Positions 42,541 to 52,135 of a stretch of 64,000 nucleotides of DNA are shown here, in pieces. The notes beneath the pieces are model-generated. The model had not been told where the DNA came from. It ran no database searches and saw only the letters and a list, made by a program, of their open reading frames with translations. Source of the DNA: an uncultured Ruminiclostridium sp. (GTDB taxonomy: Bacteria; Bacillota; Clostridia; Oscillospirales; Ruminococcaceae). Made by a program: the position numbers and the translations under genes. Position 1 is the stretch's first letter, and each line of letters opens with the position of its first letter. The DNA lies in the NCBI GenBank assembly GCA_949878745.1, contig CATLBH010000006.1, positions 1 through 64,000 of the forward strand, in the 5' to 3' direction.

Positions 42541-43812
42541 TTATCTTAATTTTTCTGCAATCTCGTTTGCTTTTCCGTATATTTCTGAAGGCTGTTCGCC
42601 AATATAGTATTCCCCGTTTTCGAAAAGAATCCTACCGCCTACCATTGTCAGCTTGACGTTGCTCTTGCTCCCGCTGTACACAAGATTTTTTCCTATATTG
42701 TTAAGAGGCTGCATATTCGGCTGTTCAAGGTCAATTAAAACAAGGTCGGCTTTTTTTCCTTCTTTAAGGCAGTCACACTCCGTTAATCCCATAGCGAGAG
42801 CTCCTCCCTTAACCGCCATTTGCAATACACTGTCGGCGTCGCAGGCGGAAGCGTCCTTTTCCCGCAGCTTTTGCAGTCCCGTGGTCAGAAACATCTCTCT
42901 GAACATATCAAGACAGTTGTTGCTGGCCGCGCCGTCGGTGCCTATGGCCAGATTTACCCCTTTTTCCGCCATACGGCATATGGGAGCGATACCGCTGGCC
43001 AGCTTGGTGTTGGAAGCGGGGTTTGTAACGGCCCACATACCGTGGCGCTTAAAAATATCCATATCGTTATCGTCAAAATATACACAGTGGAACCCGCCGC
43101 CGCCGTAATTAAGCATTCCCAGCTCTTCAAACAGCGCCGTGGGGCTCATTCCGTGGCGCTCCCTGCACTCGGCGGTTTCCTTTTCGGTTTCGCTGTTATG
43201 AGTATAAATCGGCTCTTTCAGGCTTTGCGACAGTTTAGCCATTTCCTTCATAAGATCAAGCGTAGCCGTGTATTCCGCGTGAAAGCCCAATTGATAGGAT
43301 ATAAGCTCATTGTATTTTCCGTGGGCAAATTTAAGATATTCCTTGTGTACGCGTTCCGCGCTTACGGGGTCGCCGCTTACGGAACCGCAAAGTACGAGCC
43401 TGAAGCCCGTATCCGCCGCCGCGGCGGCAATCGCGTCCGCAAAAAAGTACATATCTAAGCAGGAGGTGATACCGCTGCTCAGATATTCCATTATTCCAAG
43501 CTTGGTAAGCAGATACACGTCGTCGGGGGTCAGCTTGTCCTCGCGGGGGAAAACACGCTCGAAAAGCCACTCCTGCAAAGGAAGGTCGTCCGCGTATGAA
43601 CGCAGGAATGTCATGGCGGAATGCGTATGCGCGTTTTTGAAGCCCGGGATTATCAAATTGCCCCCACAGTTTATTTCCCTGTCAAAAGAGCCTTCTTTTT
43701 TTTCTTCACCCACATAGCTTATTTTATCCCCGTGGGTGTGAAGTTCTCCCTTGATTATCGAACAGTCTTTTTCGGCTGTCATTATTCTCGCGTTATAAAA
43801 TCTTGTTTTCAT
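42541..43812 (-). CDS. mtaD: 5'-methylthioadenosine/S-adenosylhomocysteine deaminase-type amidohydrolase
   Basis: A 423-residue metal-dependent amidohydrolase. PGFKNAHTHSAMTFLRSYAD supplies the HxH metal pair, HNSETEKET and GFHCVYFDD further ligands, and AIGTDGAASNNCLDMFREM the catalytic Asp region; all are typical of MTA/SAH deaminases, though chlorohydrolases are close. With a purine nucleoside phosphorylase and MtnA in the same operon, conversion of methylthioadenosine to methylthioinosine is the most likely role. It lies 17 bases after mtnA. Confidence 0.82.
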   Translation of the reverse strand: MKTRFYNARIMTAEKDCSIIKGELHTHGDKISYVGEEKKEGSFDREINCGGNLIIPGFKNAHTHSAMTFLRSYADDLPLQEWLFERVFPREDKLTPDDVYLLTKLGIMEYLSSGITSCLDMYFFADAIAAAAADTGFRLVLCGSVSGDPVSAERVHKEYLKFAHGKYNELISYQLGFHAEYTATLDLMKEMAKLSQSLKEPIYTHNSETEKETAECRERHGMSPTALFEELGMLNYGGGGFHCVYFDDNDMDIFKRHGMWAVTNPASNTKLASGIAPICRMAEKGVNLAIGTDGAASNNCLDMFREMFLTTGLQKLREKDASACDADSVLQMAVKGGALAMGLTECDCLKEGKKADLVLIDLEQPNMQPLNNIGKNLVYSGSKSNVKLTMVGGRILFENGEYYIGEQPSEIYGKANEIAEKLR

Positions 43813-43829
43813 GGCCGATTTCCTTTCAC

Positions 43830-44909
43830 TTATTTTCCAAATAATTTACAAAGACTTTCCTTGTAAGGTGCGCGGCAAATACCTTTTTCGGTAACTATGG
43901 CGGTAATCAGCTCACCGTCGGTAACGTCAAAAGCGGGATTGTAACACTTTACGCCTATGGGAACAATAGGCTTTTCAAAATACAAGGCGCTTATTTCCTC
44001 TTCTCCCCGCTCCTCTATAACGATATCCTCGCCGGTGGGGCAATCAAAATCTATCGTGGAGGAAGGGCAAAACACGTAAAATGGTATCCCATAGTGCTTC
44101 GCCAGAACGGCGACTCCGCTCGTCCCCACCTTATTGGCCGTATCCCCGTTGGCGGCAACTCGGTCGCAGCCGACAAAACAAGCGTTGATTTTTCCCTGCT
44201 TCATAACTATGCTCGCCATATTGTCGCAGATAACGGTAACGTCAATTCCCGCGCGGTTAAGCTCGTAAGAGGTAAGCCTTGCCCCCTGCATAAGCGGACG
44301 TGTCTCGTCAGAATAAACGTGAAACTCATAGCCGCGCTCTTTTCCCAAAAACAAAGAGCCAAGCCCCGTACCGTAACGCGATGTTGCCAAAGGACCCGCG
44401 TTGCAGTGGGTAAGTATTCCGTCTCCGCTTTTTACCAAGGATAAACCGTATTCGGCTATTTTAGAGCACATCTCCGAGTCCTCGCTCTGAATAAGGCGGC
44501 TTTCTCTTATACAAATCCCGGCGATTTCCGAAAGACCTTTTCCCGCGTTCATTAAAGCGGTTTTTTCCACTCTGTCCGTCATTCGCGACAAATTTACGGC
44601 GGTAGGACGGGCGGAATCAAGATAACACTTTGCTTTGTGAATCTCTTCAAAAAACTTTTCTTCCGACAGATTAGGAATAAGAGAGAGCCTTTTCGCTTCA
44701 ACGGCCATGGCGAACCCCGCGCATATTCCGATAGCCGGAGCCCCTCTCACCTGTAAAGCGCTTATTGCACGGTAAAAATCGTCAATACCCTTAAGCTCCG
44801 AATACATTTCTTTATTTGGCAGCTCGGTCTGATCTAAAATAACCACGCTGTCTTCCTTTTCCGTCAAACGAACATTTTCGAAAAAATCCTCTTTTTTATC
44901 ATTGATCAC
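43830..44909 (-). CDS. mtnA: Methylthioribose-1-phosphate isomerase
   Basis: Isomerises methylthioribose-1-phosphate to methylthioribulose-1-phosphate; 359 residues. Family marks are [18 protein letters not shown], the catalytic cysteine in [20 protein letters not shown] and the aspartate in [18 protein letters not shown], which separate it from eIF2B subunits. The start overlaps the PNP gene by four bases (translational coupling). No mtnB, mtnC or mtnD is in the window. Confidence 0.93.
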   Translation of the reverse strand: MINDKKEDFFENVRLTEKEDSVVILDQTELPNKEMYSELKGIDDFYRAISALQVRGAPAIGICAGFAMAVEAKRLSLIPNLSEEKFFEEIHKAKCYLDSARPTAVNLSRMTDRVEKTALMNAGKGLSEIAGICIRESRLIQSEDSEMCSKIAEYGLSLVKSGDGILTHCNAGPLATSRYGTGLGSLFLGKERGYEFHVYSDETRPLMQGARLTSYELNRAGIDVTVICDNMASIVMKQGKINACFVGCDRVAANGDTANKVGTSGVAVLAKHYGIPFYVFCPSSTIDFDCPTGEDIVIEERGEEEISALYFEKPIVPIGVKCYNPAFDVTDGELITAIVTEKGICRAPYKESLCKLFGK

Positions 44910-45766
44910 TTGTCAAGTCCCTCATGATAAATATTAACGACGGAAGCTCTTATAAGCTTTTTAAACAAAGGCGCCGCTTTATCCGCCGCTTCGATCACTT
45001 CCTTGTGAGTAAGGGGCGTATCTGTCAGACCGCAGCCCAGATTCGCCACGCAGCTTATTCCCACGATCTTCATCCCCGCGTGATTGGCGGCAATCGCTTC
45101 GCAGGCGGTGCTCATTCCTATAGCGTCCGCTCCCAGCATACGGCACATTTTTACCTCGGAGGGTGATTCGAAGTTGGGACCCGTAAGCTGTATATAAACT
45201 CCTTCCCGAAGCTTTATTTTAAGCTCCTCGGCGGTTTTTTTGACAATTCCGCGAAGCTTTTTGCTGTATATCTCGCTCATATCGGGAAAACGGGTTCCCA
45301 AAGAGTCGATGTTCGGACCTATAAGCGGGCTCGGTACAAAATCGGATATCTGATCGGTTATAAGCATAAAATCTCCCGCCGAAAAATCGGGATTTGCCGC
45401 GCCGGAGGCGTTTGTAAGAAACAGCGCTTCCGCTCCCATTTTTCGCATAAGCCTTGTGGGAAGCACCACGTCGCTCATATTATAGCCCTCGTAATAGTGA
45501 ACCCTGCCCTGCATTATCACCATGGGAACATCTTCTATATATCCGAAAACGAAACGCCCCTTGTGTCCCGGAACGGTAGACAAAGGGAACCCCTCTATCT
45601 CATTGTAATTCAAAGAAGCCTTGACTTCGATCTCGTCGGCAAGCGCTCCCAAGCCCGAACCCAGTATCAGGGCGACGGCGGGTTTGAAATCCACTTTGCT
45701 CTTAAAGCTGTCAAAACAAATTTCAAGCTTTTCTTCCGGAGTCATACAAATGTTGTTTTGTGTCAT
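44906..45766 (-). CDS. Purine nucleoside phosphorylase (trimeric PNP/MTAP family)
   Basis: Splits purine nucleosides with phosphate; about 286 residues. [14 protein letters not shown] binds phosphate, GHKGRFVFG and [11 protein letters not shown] belong to the core, [20 protein letters not shown] binds the sugar and base, and SCVANLGCG has the base-binding asparagine typical of 6-oxopurine PNPs. This suits inosine or methylthioinosine rather than adenosine. ATG 45766 after AAAGGATGG is preferred to 45787. First of the salvage trio; its product feeds MtnA. Confidence 0.9.
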   Translation of the reverse strand: MTQNNICMTPEEKLEICFDSFKSKVDFKPAVALILGSGLGALADEIEVKASLNYNEIEGFPLSTVPGHKGRFVFGYIEDVPMVIMQGRVHYYEGYNMSDVVLPTRLMRKMGAEALFLTNASGAANPDFSAGDFMLITDQISDFVPSPLIGPNIDSLGTRFPDMSEIYSKKLRGIVKKTAEELKIKLREGVYIQLTGPNFESPSEVKMCRMLGADAIGMSTACEAIAANHAGMKIVGISCVANLGCGLTDTPLTHKEVIEAADKAAPLFKKLIRASVVNIYHEGLDK

Positions 45767-45797
45767 ATCAAAAAACCATCCTTTCAAAGCTGTTATT

Positions 45798-47531
45798 TTA
45801 CCGTATTTTTTTGCAATCCGATCTTATTACCTCAAGACCTTCTCGTCCGGCAATTTCCTTAAGCTCACTCTTATGCTCGTACATTTTTTTGTCCGCAAGC
45901 TTTTGTATCTCGCGCAGCGTAAGGTACTGATCCGACGAACCGCCCATGTAAAACTCAGTGCCGTAGGCAATTTGCAGTAAAAATCTGTGGGATTCATCGG
46001 AATTGTACTCATCGATGGCCGCCTCAAATTTCAATATTGCCTCGTTGCACCGCTTAAAAGCGTTTTCGCAGCAAATCACCGCCACAAATTCGTCTCCTCC
46101 GGTGCGGTATACGTCGCCTATGCTTCCGAAGCACTTGTTTATCATTGCCGATCCGTCCGTTATCAGCTTGTCCCCCATTTCATGGCCAAGAGTGTCGTTT
46201 ACGGTTTTCAGGTTGTTTATATCGAATTGCACTATTCCTATTGAATCGTAATTTACCTTTACCACCTCAAGGTGATTAAGCTTCTTTTTGAACGCGGCGA
46301 TATTTCCCACGCCCGTCAGTCCGTCGGTAAAGGCAATCTTGCCCATTGTTTCCGCCTCTCCGCTAAGCTCAAGTGCCTTTGAAAAAACGCGTATTCCGAT
46401 AACAAGCACCGATATAACAAAAAACAGGCAGGTTAAAACAAACGGTATGGGTACGGAGCCGCCCGAACCGATAACAATCTGCGCCGCAATCCCCCCGAGA
46501 AAAATTAAATATATCGCCGTAAAGGCAAAATCCGAGCTTCTTTTTTCGTTCTTTTTATGAAAATCAAATATAAGCGCGCCTAAAATCAGCAGAAGCTGAA
46601 TCGGCATTAATATATCAGATATAATTTTAGTACGGTAAATATCCGCCGCTCCCGATATTCCGAGAGCATAAAACGCCGCCGTAACAACGGCCTGAATTAC
46701 CGCCGCCGCCTGTAATATCCTGTCCGAAACGCGGTGCTTTGTATTGTACGCGAAAAAGAGAATGAGCGGCATTATCATAGTGACGTAAGCGAGATTTTTT
46801 ATAATATACAAGGCGTCAGCGCCGACTATTTCCAGCGCGGAAAGCGAAGTGCTCCCCGAAAGGGAATAAACCGAAGCCAGCACGGCGAAAGCCCCGGCGT
46901 AATGCACTCCGTTAAGCGACGCCACCCTTCCGAACGCGAAATAAAACATAATCAGTATTATTCCCGCGCAAAACATCGCGATACACAAAACTATACCCAA
47001 AAGATCGTTTCTGAATACGGTATTGATAATTTCGTCCGAATTTCCTAACAGAACGTTTCTTATTCCGCACTGTTCGTTTTCGTAAATAAGGGTTACGTCA
47101 ATTCTGACAACATCGCTTTCGGAAATATCACCGAGACTTGTAAAATGAAACTGCGGCGACGGCGCGTCAATTGAAAAAAGCGATTTTTCCATCAGATAAA
47201 AGTGCTCGTCGGTGGAATATACGAGTTTATCGTTAACAAACACCCGAGTATCCGCAAAGGAATTTTTAAAAGCAATATAAACGTTTTTGTAATCCTCTTT
47301 CGCCGTATGAAATAAGGAATATTTGTTATTAAAAACAATAGCGGAAATCTGAGAACGGTTTTCCGTGTCGATTTCAACGCCTTTTTCGCTTGTCCATTTG
47401 ACGTTTAAACCCGACGCGTTTTCAAAAATCATATGCGGTGAAAAGAATATATTGTAACCGCAGGCGAAAACAAACGCCGCGGCAACAATTACAAATATTA
47501 CGGCCAATACGGGCGATCTGTATTTTCTCAT
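45798..47531 (-). CDS. Membrane diguanylate cyclase (GGDEF) with extracellular sensor
   Basis: Makes cyclic di-GMP; 577 residues. One N-terminal helix, an outside sensor region of about 150 residues (beta-rich, 7TMR-DISM extracellular-like), then about seven helices (180-385) and a cytoplasmic GGDEF domain whose signature RTGGDEFVA is intact, with FTDGLTGVGN before it. No RxxD inhibitory site is obvious. It starts three bases after the HAD gene and ends 31 bases before the PNP gene, so it is transcribed with both. The pilus cluster elsewhere is a possible target of the signal. Confidence 0.9.
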   Translation of the reverse strand: MRKYRSPVLAVIFVIVAAAFVFACGYNIFFSPHMIFENASGLNVKWTSEKGVEIDTENRSQISAIVFNNKYSLFHTAKEDYKNVYIAFKNSFADTRVFVNDKLVYSTDEHFYLMEKSLFSIDAPSPQFHFTSLGDISESDVVRIDVTLIYENEQCGIRNVLLGNSDEIINTVFRNDLLGIVLCIAMFCAGIILIMFYFAFGRVASLNGVHYAGAFAVLASVYSLSGSTSLSALEIVGADALYIIKNLAYVTMIMPLILFFAYNTKHRVSDRILQAAAVIQAVVTAAFYALGISGAADIYRTKIISDILMPIQLLLILGALIFDFHKKNEKRSSDFAFTAIYLIFLGGIAAQIVIGSGGSVPIPFVLTCLFFVISVLVIGIRVFSKALELSGEAETMGKIAFTDGLTGVGNIAAFKKKLNHLEVVKVNYDSIGIVQFDINNLKTVNDTLGHEMGDKLITDGSAMINKCFGSIGDVYRTGGDEFVAVICCENAFKRCNEAILKFEAAIDEYNSDESHRFLLQIAYGTEFYMGGSSDQYLTLREIQKLADKKMYEHKSELKEIAGREGLEVIRSDCKKIR

Positions 47532-47534
47532 GAT

Positions 47535-48200
47535 TTACAGCGTATCCTTTTTGTTTTGTAAAATAATTCCGAGAAGCTCTTCGGAGGAAGAGGCTATATA
47601 TATAGCGCCGCTGTCCAAAAGCTCCTTTTTTGTGCGAAACCCCCACAGTACACCGCAGGAATCCACCCCCGCGTTTATTGCCGTTTCCATATCCACGTTG
47701 CTGTCACCGACGTAAAGTACGTCTTTTTTGTTTGCCTTAAACCTGTCCATAACATAATTGACGGAATAGGGGTCGGGCTTTTTCGGAATACCGTCCTCTC
47801 TTCCTCGCACAACGCTTATATTGTCGCCGAAAAAATCCTTTACCAGCTTTGCCGAATAGGAATGATCCTTATTGGTCACCACGCCAGTTCCTATGCCGTT
47901 TCTTTTAAGCTCGGCCAGCATTTCCGATATCCCCTCGTACGGCTTGGTATTGTCAAGGCAATGAGCGCCGTAATATTCGGAAAAAAGCTCACGGACTCTG
48001 CTTTCCTCTTGCTCACCTATATTTTGGGGGCAAATTCTTTTTATCAAAACAGGTATTCCGTTTCCCACAAAATATTTATATCTTTCGGCAGCATAAGTAG
48101 GATAGCCAGAAGCGCTCAGAGCGTAATTTCCGGCGGCCGCCAGATCCTCCAAAGTATTAAGCAAAGTGCCGTCCAGGTCAAATATTACATATTTATACAT
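47535..48200 (-). CDS. HAD-superfamily phosphatase (phosphoglycolate phosphatase-like)
   Basis: A 221-residue HAD hydrolase with a helical cap. Motif I FDLDGTLLNT, motif II VVTNKDHS, the lysine in GIPKKPDP and motif IV VGDSNVDMETAINAG are complete. The Gph/PpaX subgroup is likely; the substrate is uncertain. It is first in a six-gene minus-strand run (HAD, GGDEF, PNP, mtnA, deaminase, cca) driven by the promoter at 48235. Confidence 0.9.
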   Translation of the reverse strand: MYKYVIFDLDGTLLNTLEDLAAAGNYALSASGYPTYAAERYKYFVGNGIPVLIKRICPQNIGEQEESRVRELFSEYYGAHCLDNTKPYEGISEMLAELKRNGIGTGVVTNKDHSYSAKLVKDFFGDNISVVRGREDGIPKKPDPYSVNYVMDRFKANKKDVLYVGDSNVDMETAINAGVDSCGVLWGFRTKKELLDSGAIYIASSSEELLGIILQNKKDTL

Positions 48201-48234
48201 AAAAACACCATTCTGATAAATTCATATAAATAAC

Positions 48235-48263
48235 ATAATACCACTAAAGGTAAAATTTGTCAA
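48235..48263 (-). promoter_or_regulatory. Promoter of the HAD-GGDEF-MTA salvage operon
   Basis: Minus strand TTGACA, 17-bp spacer, TATTAT, 35 bp before the HAD start. No other promoter is evident until element A3. Confidence 0.75.
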
Positions 48264-48311
48264 CTTTTATGCCAAAAAAACACTTGTGTAATATAGATTT
48301 TTAAAAAAGGA

Positions 48312-49517
48312 TCATTCCCCGCCCGCTTTAAAATTGTATATGGGCTTTATTATTCTTTCCACAGACGCGGTGTCTCCGATATTGCCGATTATATCGTCAA
48401 TATTCTTGTACGCCATTGGACATTCGTCAAGAGTGTCTTTATTTACCGAAGTAGTGTATACTCCTGTCATCTGTTTTTTGTATTCGGAAACGGTAAAGGA
48501 TTCTCTGGCCGCCGACCTGCTCATAAGCCTTCCCGCGCCGTGGGGAGCCGACCGATTCCAATCGTCGTTGCCTTTTCCGATACAAATCAAAGAACCGTCT
48601 CTCATATTTATGGGAATAAGAAGCTTTTCGCCTTTTTCAGCGGAAACGGCGCCTTTTCTTAAAATCATCGAATCGGTATCGATGTAGTTGTGAACCGTCG
48701 TAAAGCTTTCTTCCTCATGAAGCTTCATACCTTTGAGTATTTCATCCGTCATAGCCTGTCTGTTAAGCGCCGCGTATCTCTGTACTATCTTCATATCGTG
48801 AATATAACGTTCAAATAAATCGCCCGATACAAAAGCCAATGATTTCGGAATGCTTGTTCTTTGTAGGGCGTTTAACCTTTTCAGCATTTTTTGTATCTCT
48901 TTTTCCCTGCCCTGTGCCTTAAGCTCGGATATCAAAGATTCCGTTTCGCTTTTCGAAGCGCCGTTCAGTTCCCTGTAACCCTCCTCCTGATAATAGTTAG
49001 CCACCTCAAGACCCAAATGACGGCTTCCCGAATGCACCACAAGATAAATACTTCCTTCCTCGTCCTTATCGGCCTCTATGAAATGATTTCCGCCGCCCAA
49101 TGTTCCAAGACTTTTTTCGGCTCTTTCTGGGTTTATTTTTTTATAACAGCATAATTCCTTCAAATCAATTTCGTCAAAGTATCTGTGAGTCTTTTCCCTC
49201 ACATTAAAACCGGAGGGAATTTTTTCATAAATCAGCTTATCCAGCTTTTGCGGCTCTATATGATCCTCTTTTATTTTAACTGTTTCCATTCCGCAGCCTA
49301 TGTCAACCCCCACAAGATTAGGGACTATCTTATCGGTTATCGTCATGGTTGTTCCTATTGTACAGCCCGCGCCGGCGTGTATATCGGGCATCAATCTTAT
49401 TCTGCTTCCCGCCGCAAATTCTTGATCAAGCAAAAGAAGCACCTGTGAAACAGATGCCTCGTCTACCGCATCGGTAAAAATCTTCGCTTCGTTATATTTA
49501 CCTTTAAGCTCTGTCAT
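48312..49517 (-). CDS. rtcB: RNA-splicing ligase RtcB
   Basis: Joins 2',3'-cyclic phosphate or 3'-phosphate RNA ends to 5'-OH ends, using GTP and manganese; 401 residues. MPDIHAGAGCTIGTTM, VGVDIGCGMET (metal cysteine), GGGNHFIE and VVHSGSRHLG are the metal centre, and SAPHGAGRLMSRSAA holds the guanylated histidine. No archease gene is nearby. It has its own strong promoter and AGGAGG site. A role in repair of damaged tRNA or rRNA is inferred from the family. Confidence 0.95.
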   Translation of the reverse strand: MTELKGKYNEAKIFTDAVDEASVSQVLLLLDQEFAAGSRIRLMPDIHAGAGCTIGTTMTITDKIVPNLVGVDIGCGMETVKIKEDHIEPQKLDKLIYEKIPSGFNVREKTHRYFDEIDLKELCCYKKINPERAEKSLGTLGGGNHFIEADKDEEGSIYLVVHSGSRHLGLEVANYYQEEGYRELNGASKSETESLISELKAQGREKEIQKMLKRLNALQRTSIPKSLAFVSGDLFERYIHDMKIVQRYAALNRQAMTDEILKGMKLHEEESFTTVHNYIDTDSMILRKGAVSAEKGEKLLIPINMRDGSLICIGKGNDDWNRSAPHGAGRLMSRSAARESFTVSEYKKQMTGVYTTSVNKDTLDECPMAYKNIDDIIGNIGDTASVERIIKPIYNFKAGGE

Positions 49518-49562
49518 AAAGCCTCCTGTTTGTACATATGAACCCGTAATTCCTTACCGTCA

Positions 49563-49591
49563 ATTATAACATTTTATGAAAAAACTGTCAA
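49563..49591 (-). promoter_or_regulatory. Promoter of rtcB
   Basis: Minus strand TTGACA, 17-bp spacer, TATAAT; a full consensus promoter. Confidence 0.8.
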
Positions 49592-49629
49592 GGTAGGAAA
49601 AAAAGCATTTTTCACGGGCATTTGTCAAT

Positions 49630-49658
49630 TTGACAAAAAAACAAAAAAATAGTATAAT
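49630..49658 (+). promoter_or_regulatory. Promoter of the RlmA-like gene
   Basis: TTGACA, 17-bp A-rich spacer, TATAAT. The -35 box is half of the palindrome TTTGTCAA-T-TTGACAAA. Confidence 0.8.
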
Positions 49659-49692
49659 TTTAATTAATTTTATTTATATGAGGAATATAATT

Positions 49693-50508
49693 ATGTATGA
49701 AAAATTCATTTGCCCCGTTTGCGGTTATCCCCTACTTATGGAAAACAGCTCTCTGAAATGCGGAAAAGGCCATTGCTTCGACATTTCCTCAAGCGGCTAT
49801 GTCAATCTTCTTAACAAAGGCGGTAAAAAAGGACACGGCGACGATAAAAAAATGGTAAGAGCAAGACGCGATTTTTTATCCAGAGGATATTACGAACACC
49901 TGAAAGAAGCGCTTAAAAAGGCGGTCGGCGGCGTAATATGCAAAAACGCCGCGATATTGGACTCCGGCTGCGGCGAAGGCTATTACACAAGCGGATTTGA
50001 AGCCTTGCTCAAAGAAAACGGCGGAGGGGAAATATACGGAATAGACGTTTCCAAGGAAGCGCTTAAGCCGGCGGCGAAGCTTTGCGGAAATGTGAGCTTT
50101 GCCGTCGCCAGCGCCTATTGTCTGCCCTTTGAAAAGGAAACCTTTGATATAATTATCTCGGTGTTCGCCCCCTTGGCTGCCGACGAATTTCACAGAACCC
50201 TTAAATGCGGCGGCTTCTTTATTACAGCCATTCCTTTGGAAAAACATCTTTACGGCCTTAAAAAAGCGGTATACGAAAATCCTTACCTCAACAAACCCGA
50301 AAATACTGACCTGAAAGGCTTTAAACTTATAAACGGTATTGAGATAAAAAAAGAATTGACATTAAAAAACGCGGAGGATATAAAAAATCTTTTTATGATG
50401 ACCCCCTACTACTATAAAACCTCAGCGGAGGATCAGAAGAAGCTGGAAAAATTAAACGAGCTTATAACCGAAAGCGAATTTTTAATTATAGTTTATAAAA
50501 AAATATAA
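49693..50508 (+). CDS. RlmA-type 23S rRNA guanine-N1 methyltransferase
   Basis: An SAM-dependent methyltransferase of about 271 residues. A zinc finger (CPVCGYPLL..CGKGHCFD) opens the protein, a signature of RlmA(I)/(II), followed by a Rossmann domain with ILDSGCGEGYYTSG. It modifies G745 or G748 of 23S rRNA, near the macrolide site; which of the two is not readable. ATG 49693 follows GAGGAATA; the ORF-track start at 49630 lies in the promoter. Confidence 0.88.
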   Translation: MYEKFICPVCGYPLLMENSSLKCGKGHCFDISSSGYVNLLNKGGKKGHGDDKKMVRARRDFLSRGYYEHLKEALKKAVGGVICKNAAILDSGCGEGYYTSGFEALLKENGGGEIYGIDVSKEALKPAAKLCGNVSFAVASAYCLPFEKETFDIIISVFAPLAADEFHRTLKCGGFFITAIPLEKHLYGLKKAVYENPYLNKPENTDLKGFKLINGIEIKKELTLKNAEDIKNLFMMTPYYYKTSAEDQKKLEKLNELITESEFLIIVYKKI

Positions 50509-50513
50509 CCGCC

Positions 50514-50549
50514 AAAAAAAGCCGCGCGGGGCACAAAAGCCGCGCGCGG
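50514..50549 (-). terminator. Terminator of the solute-binding protein gene
   Basis: Minus-strand stem CCGCGCG / CGCGCGG followed by CTTTTTTT. Confidence 0.7.
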
Positions 50550-50597
50550 AAAATGAAATAAAATGATGAAGAAAAACAGTCATGTATATCGGTTCAA

Positions 50598-51980
50598 TTA
50601 TTGGAAATCAGCTAAATAAGAATCAATAACACCCTCGTTCTCGGTGCGGAGCTGTGTCCAGCCCTTCTGGTTCTCATCCTGCACAAACGCCAGGTTGATA
50701 AGCATATCGTCAACAATCTTGGTAAGTTCGTCGCTGAAGCCGTAGTAACAGTCAACAAGTACGTCGTACTGAGTAACATCTTCAAAGCTCAGGATGAAAT
50801 CAAGCTCTTCTTGGGTGTAATGCTTGCTCGCCATCATGCTTTCGTTAACAACCGCCTTAAGCTCGGGGTCAACAAGGCTCTTGCGAACAATATTGATGAA
50901 CGCCGCGCAGCCTTCGGGATTAGGCGAACCACTGGGAACCATATAGCCGAACGCGGTCAGACCGTGGTAATACTTATCCGCAAGGGGATCCTTGGGGAAA
51001 GGAACAAATTCGAATTCGTCGGTATAAACTTCTTCGTTGCAGAATTCGGAGAACTTCCAGTCGCCTACGCCAAGGAAAGCCACGTTGCCGCTGGCCAGAG
51101 GCTCTGTCTCGTTGCTCCACATTCCGTCGCCTCTTACCGCGTAATTTTCCTTACGGAGTTCCATAAGGAAGTTGGCCGCTCTTTCAATGTTAGGGTCGTT
51201 AAAGTTCTTGGTTATGGAACCGTCAGCCTCAACGCCGATAAGAGGAACACCGGTGCTTATAAAGATTTCGGTACCCAATATACCATATACACCGCCGATA
51301 GCGTCGGGATTAACTCTCGTAAATTCAGCCATAATGTCCTTAAAGGCGTTCCAATCCCACTGGTTGCTCTTATAAAGCTCCATGGGGTTCTTAAGACCGT
51401 AAGAAGCGAACAGGTCGGCGTTGTAAATCAAGCCGTTAGGGAAAGCGTTGGTGGCGAAGGGATAGAAATAATGTTTGCCCTTCCAAGCGAAGCGCTCAAC
51501 AAGATCCTTGATACCTTCGGTCCACTGGGGCTCGGACATATAAGGCTCAAAATATTCGGTCATATCTGTGTAAAGGTTCTTCTGCATAAGAGAGGGGAAG
51601 GTAAGGTTTTCCTTATCTACCAGGTCGGGAGACTGACCGGTTGTAATAAGGGTCTGAAGCTTGTCAAGCCTGTCTCCCCAAGGAACGGTCATGTAGTCGA
51701 TCTTTCCTCCGTAGGTCTCTTCAAACAGCTTAACCGCGGGCTTAATGTCACCTGCCGTACGGATATCGTAGATTCCGAAATAAACAAGATTCGGGTTATC
51801 GAGAGTTTTCTCCGGTTCGGTTACGAACTCGTTGATATCAACGGGGTTGTTAATATCATCGTCCAATGTGTTGGAGGTCGTGGTCACTTCGCCGAGACCG
51901 CTGCTCTGATCACAGGCAGTAAGACCCAAAATCATTGAAGCGCAAAGAGCAAGTGAAATGATTTTTTTACTGGTTTTCAT
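50598..51980 (-). CDS. Extracellular solute-binding lipoprotein (sugar ABC type)
   Basis: A 460-residue surface receptor. The signal peptide ends in the lipobox LGLTAC, then a short acidic spacer and a family 1 solute-binding fold (TVPWGDRLDKLQTLITTGQSPDL, NAFPNGLIYNADLFASYGLK, PLASGNVAFLGVGDW). A sugar or oligosaccharide ligand is likely, given its family and the AraC regulator upstream. No permease or ATPase gene is near, so it must share a transporter encoded elsewhere. The leader (51981-52135) has a stem ATAAAGA/TCTTTAT. The ATG follows GAAAGGACA. Confidence 0.9.
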   Translation of the reverse strand: MKTSKKIISLALCASMILGLTACDQSSGLGEVTTTSNTLDDDINNPVDINEFVTEPEKTLDNPNLVYFGIYDIRTAGDIKPAVKLFEETYGGKIDYMTVPWGDRLDKLQTLITTGQSPDLVDKENLTFPSLMQKNLYTDMTEYFEPYMSEPQWTEGIKDLVERFAWKGKHYFYPFATNAFPNGLIYNADLFASYGLKNPMELYKSNQWDWNAFKDIMAEFTRVNPDAIGGVYGILGTEIFISTGVPLIGVEADGSITKNFNDPNIERAANFLMELRKENYAVRGDGMWSNETEPLASGNVAFLGVGDWKFSEFCNEEVYTDEFEFVPFPKDPLADKYYHGLTAFGYMVPSGSPNPEGCAAFINIVRKSLVDPELKAVVNESMMASKHYTQEELDFILSFEDVTQYDVLVDCYYGFSDELTKIVDDMLINLAFVQDENQKGWTQLRTENEGVIDSYLADFQ

Positions 51981-52135
51981 TGTAATTGTCCTTTCATAAA
52001 TTTTTTGACCGGCGTTCTTAAGATAAAGAGCCGACGGTCTTTATCAGTACCCGTTACGCTGCCTTCACGGACAGAACGCCCGCGTTCGGGAAACGGGTAT
52101 GAGACATTTTTTGTTGCCGATATGTATAGACCCTT

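Noticed and set aside
50811-51938. 375-residue plus-strand ORF inside the solute-binding protein gene
   Set aside because: Shadow of a gene with clear lipobox and family motifs on the other strand.
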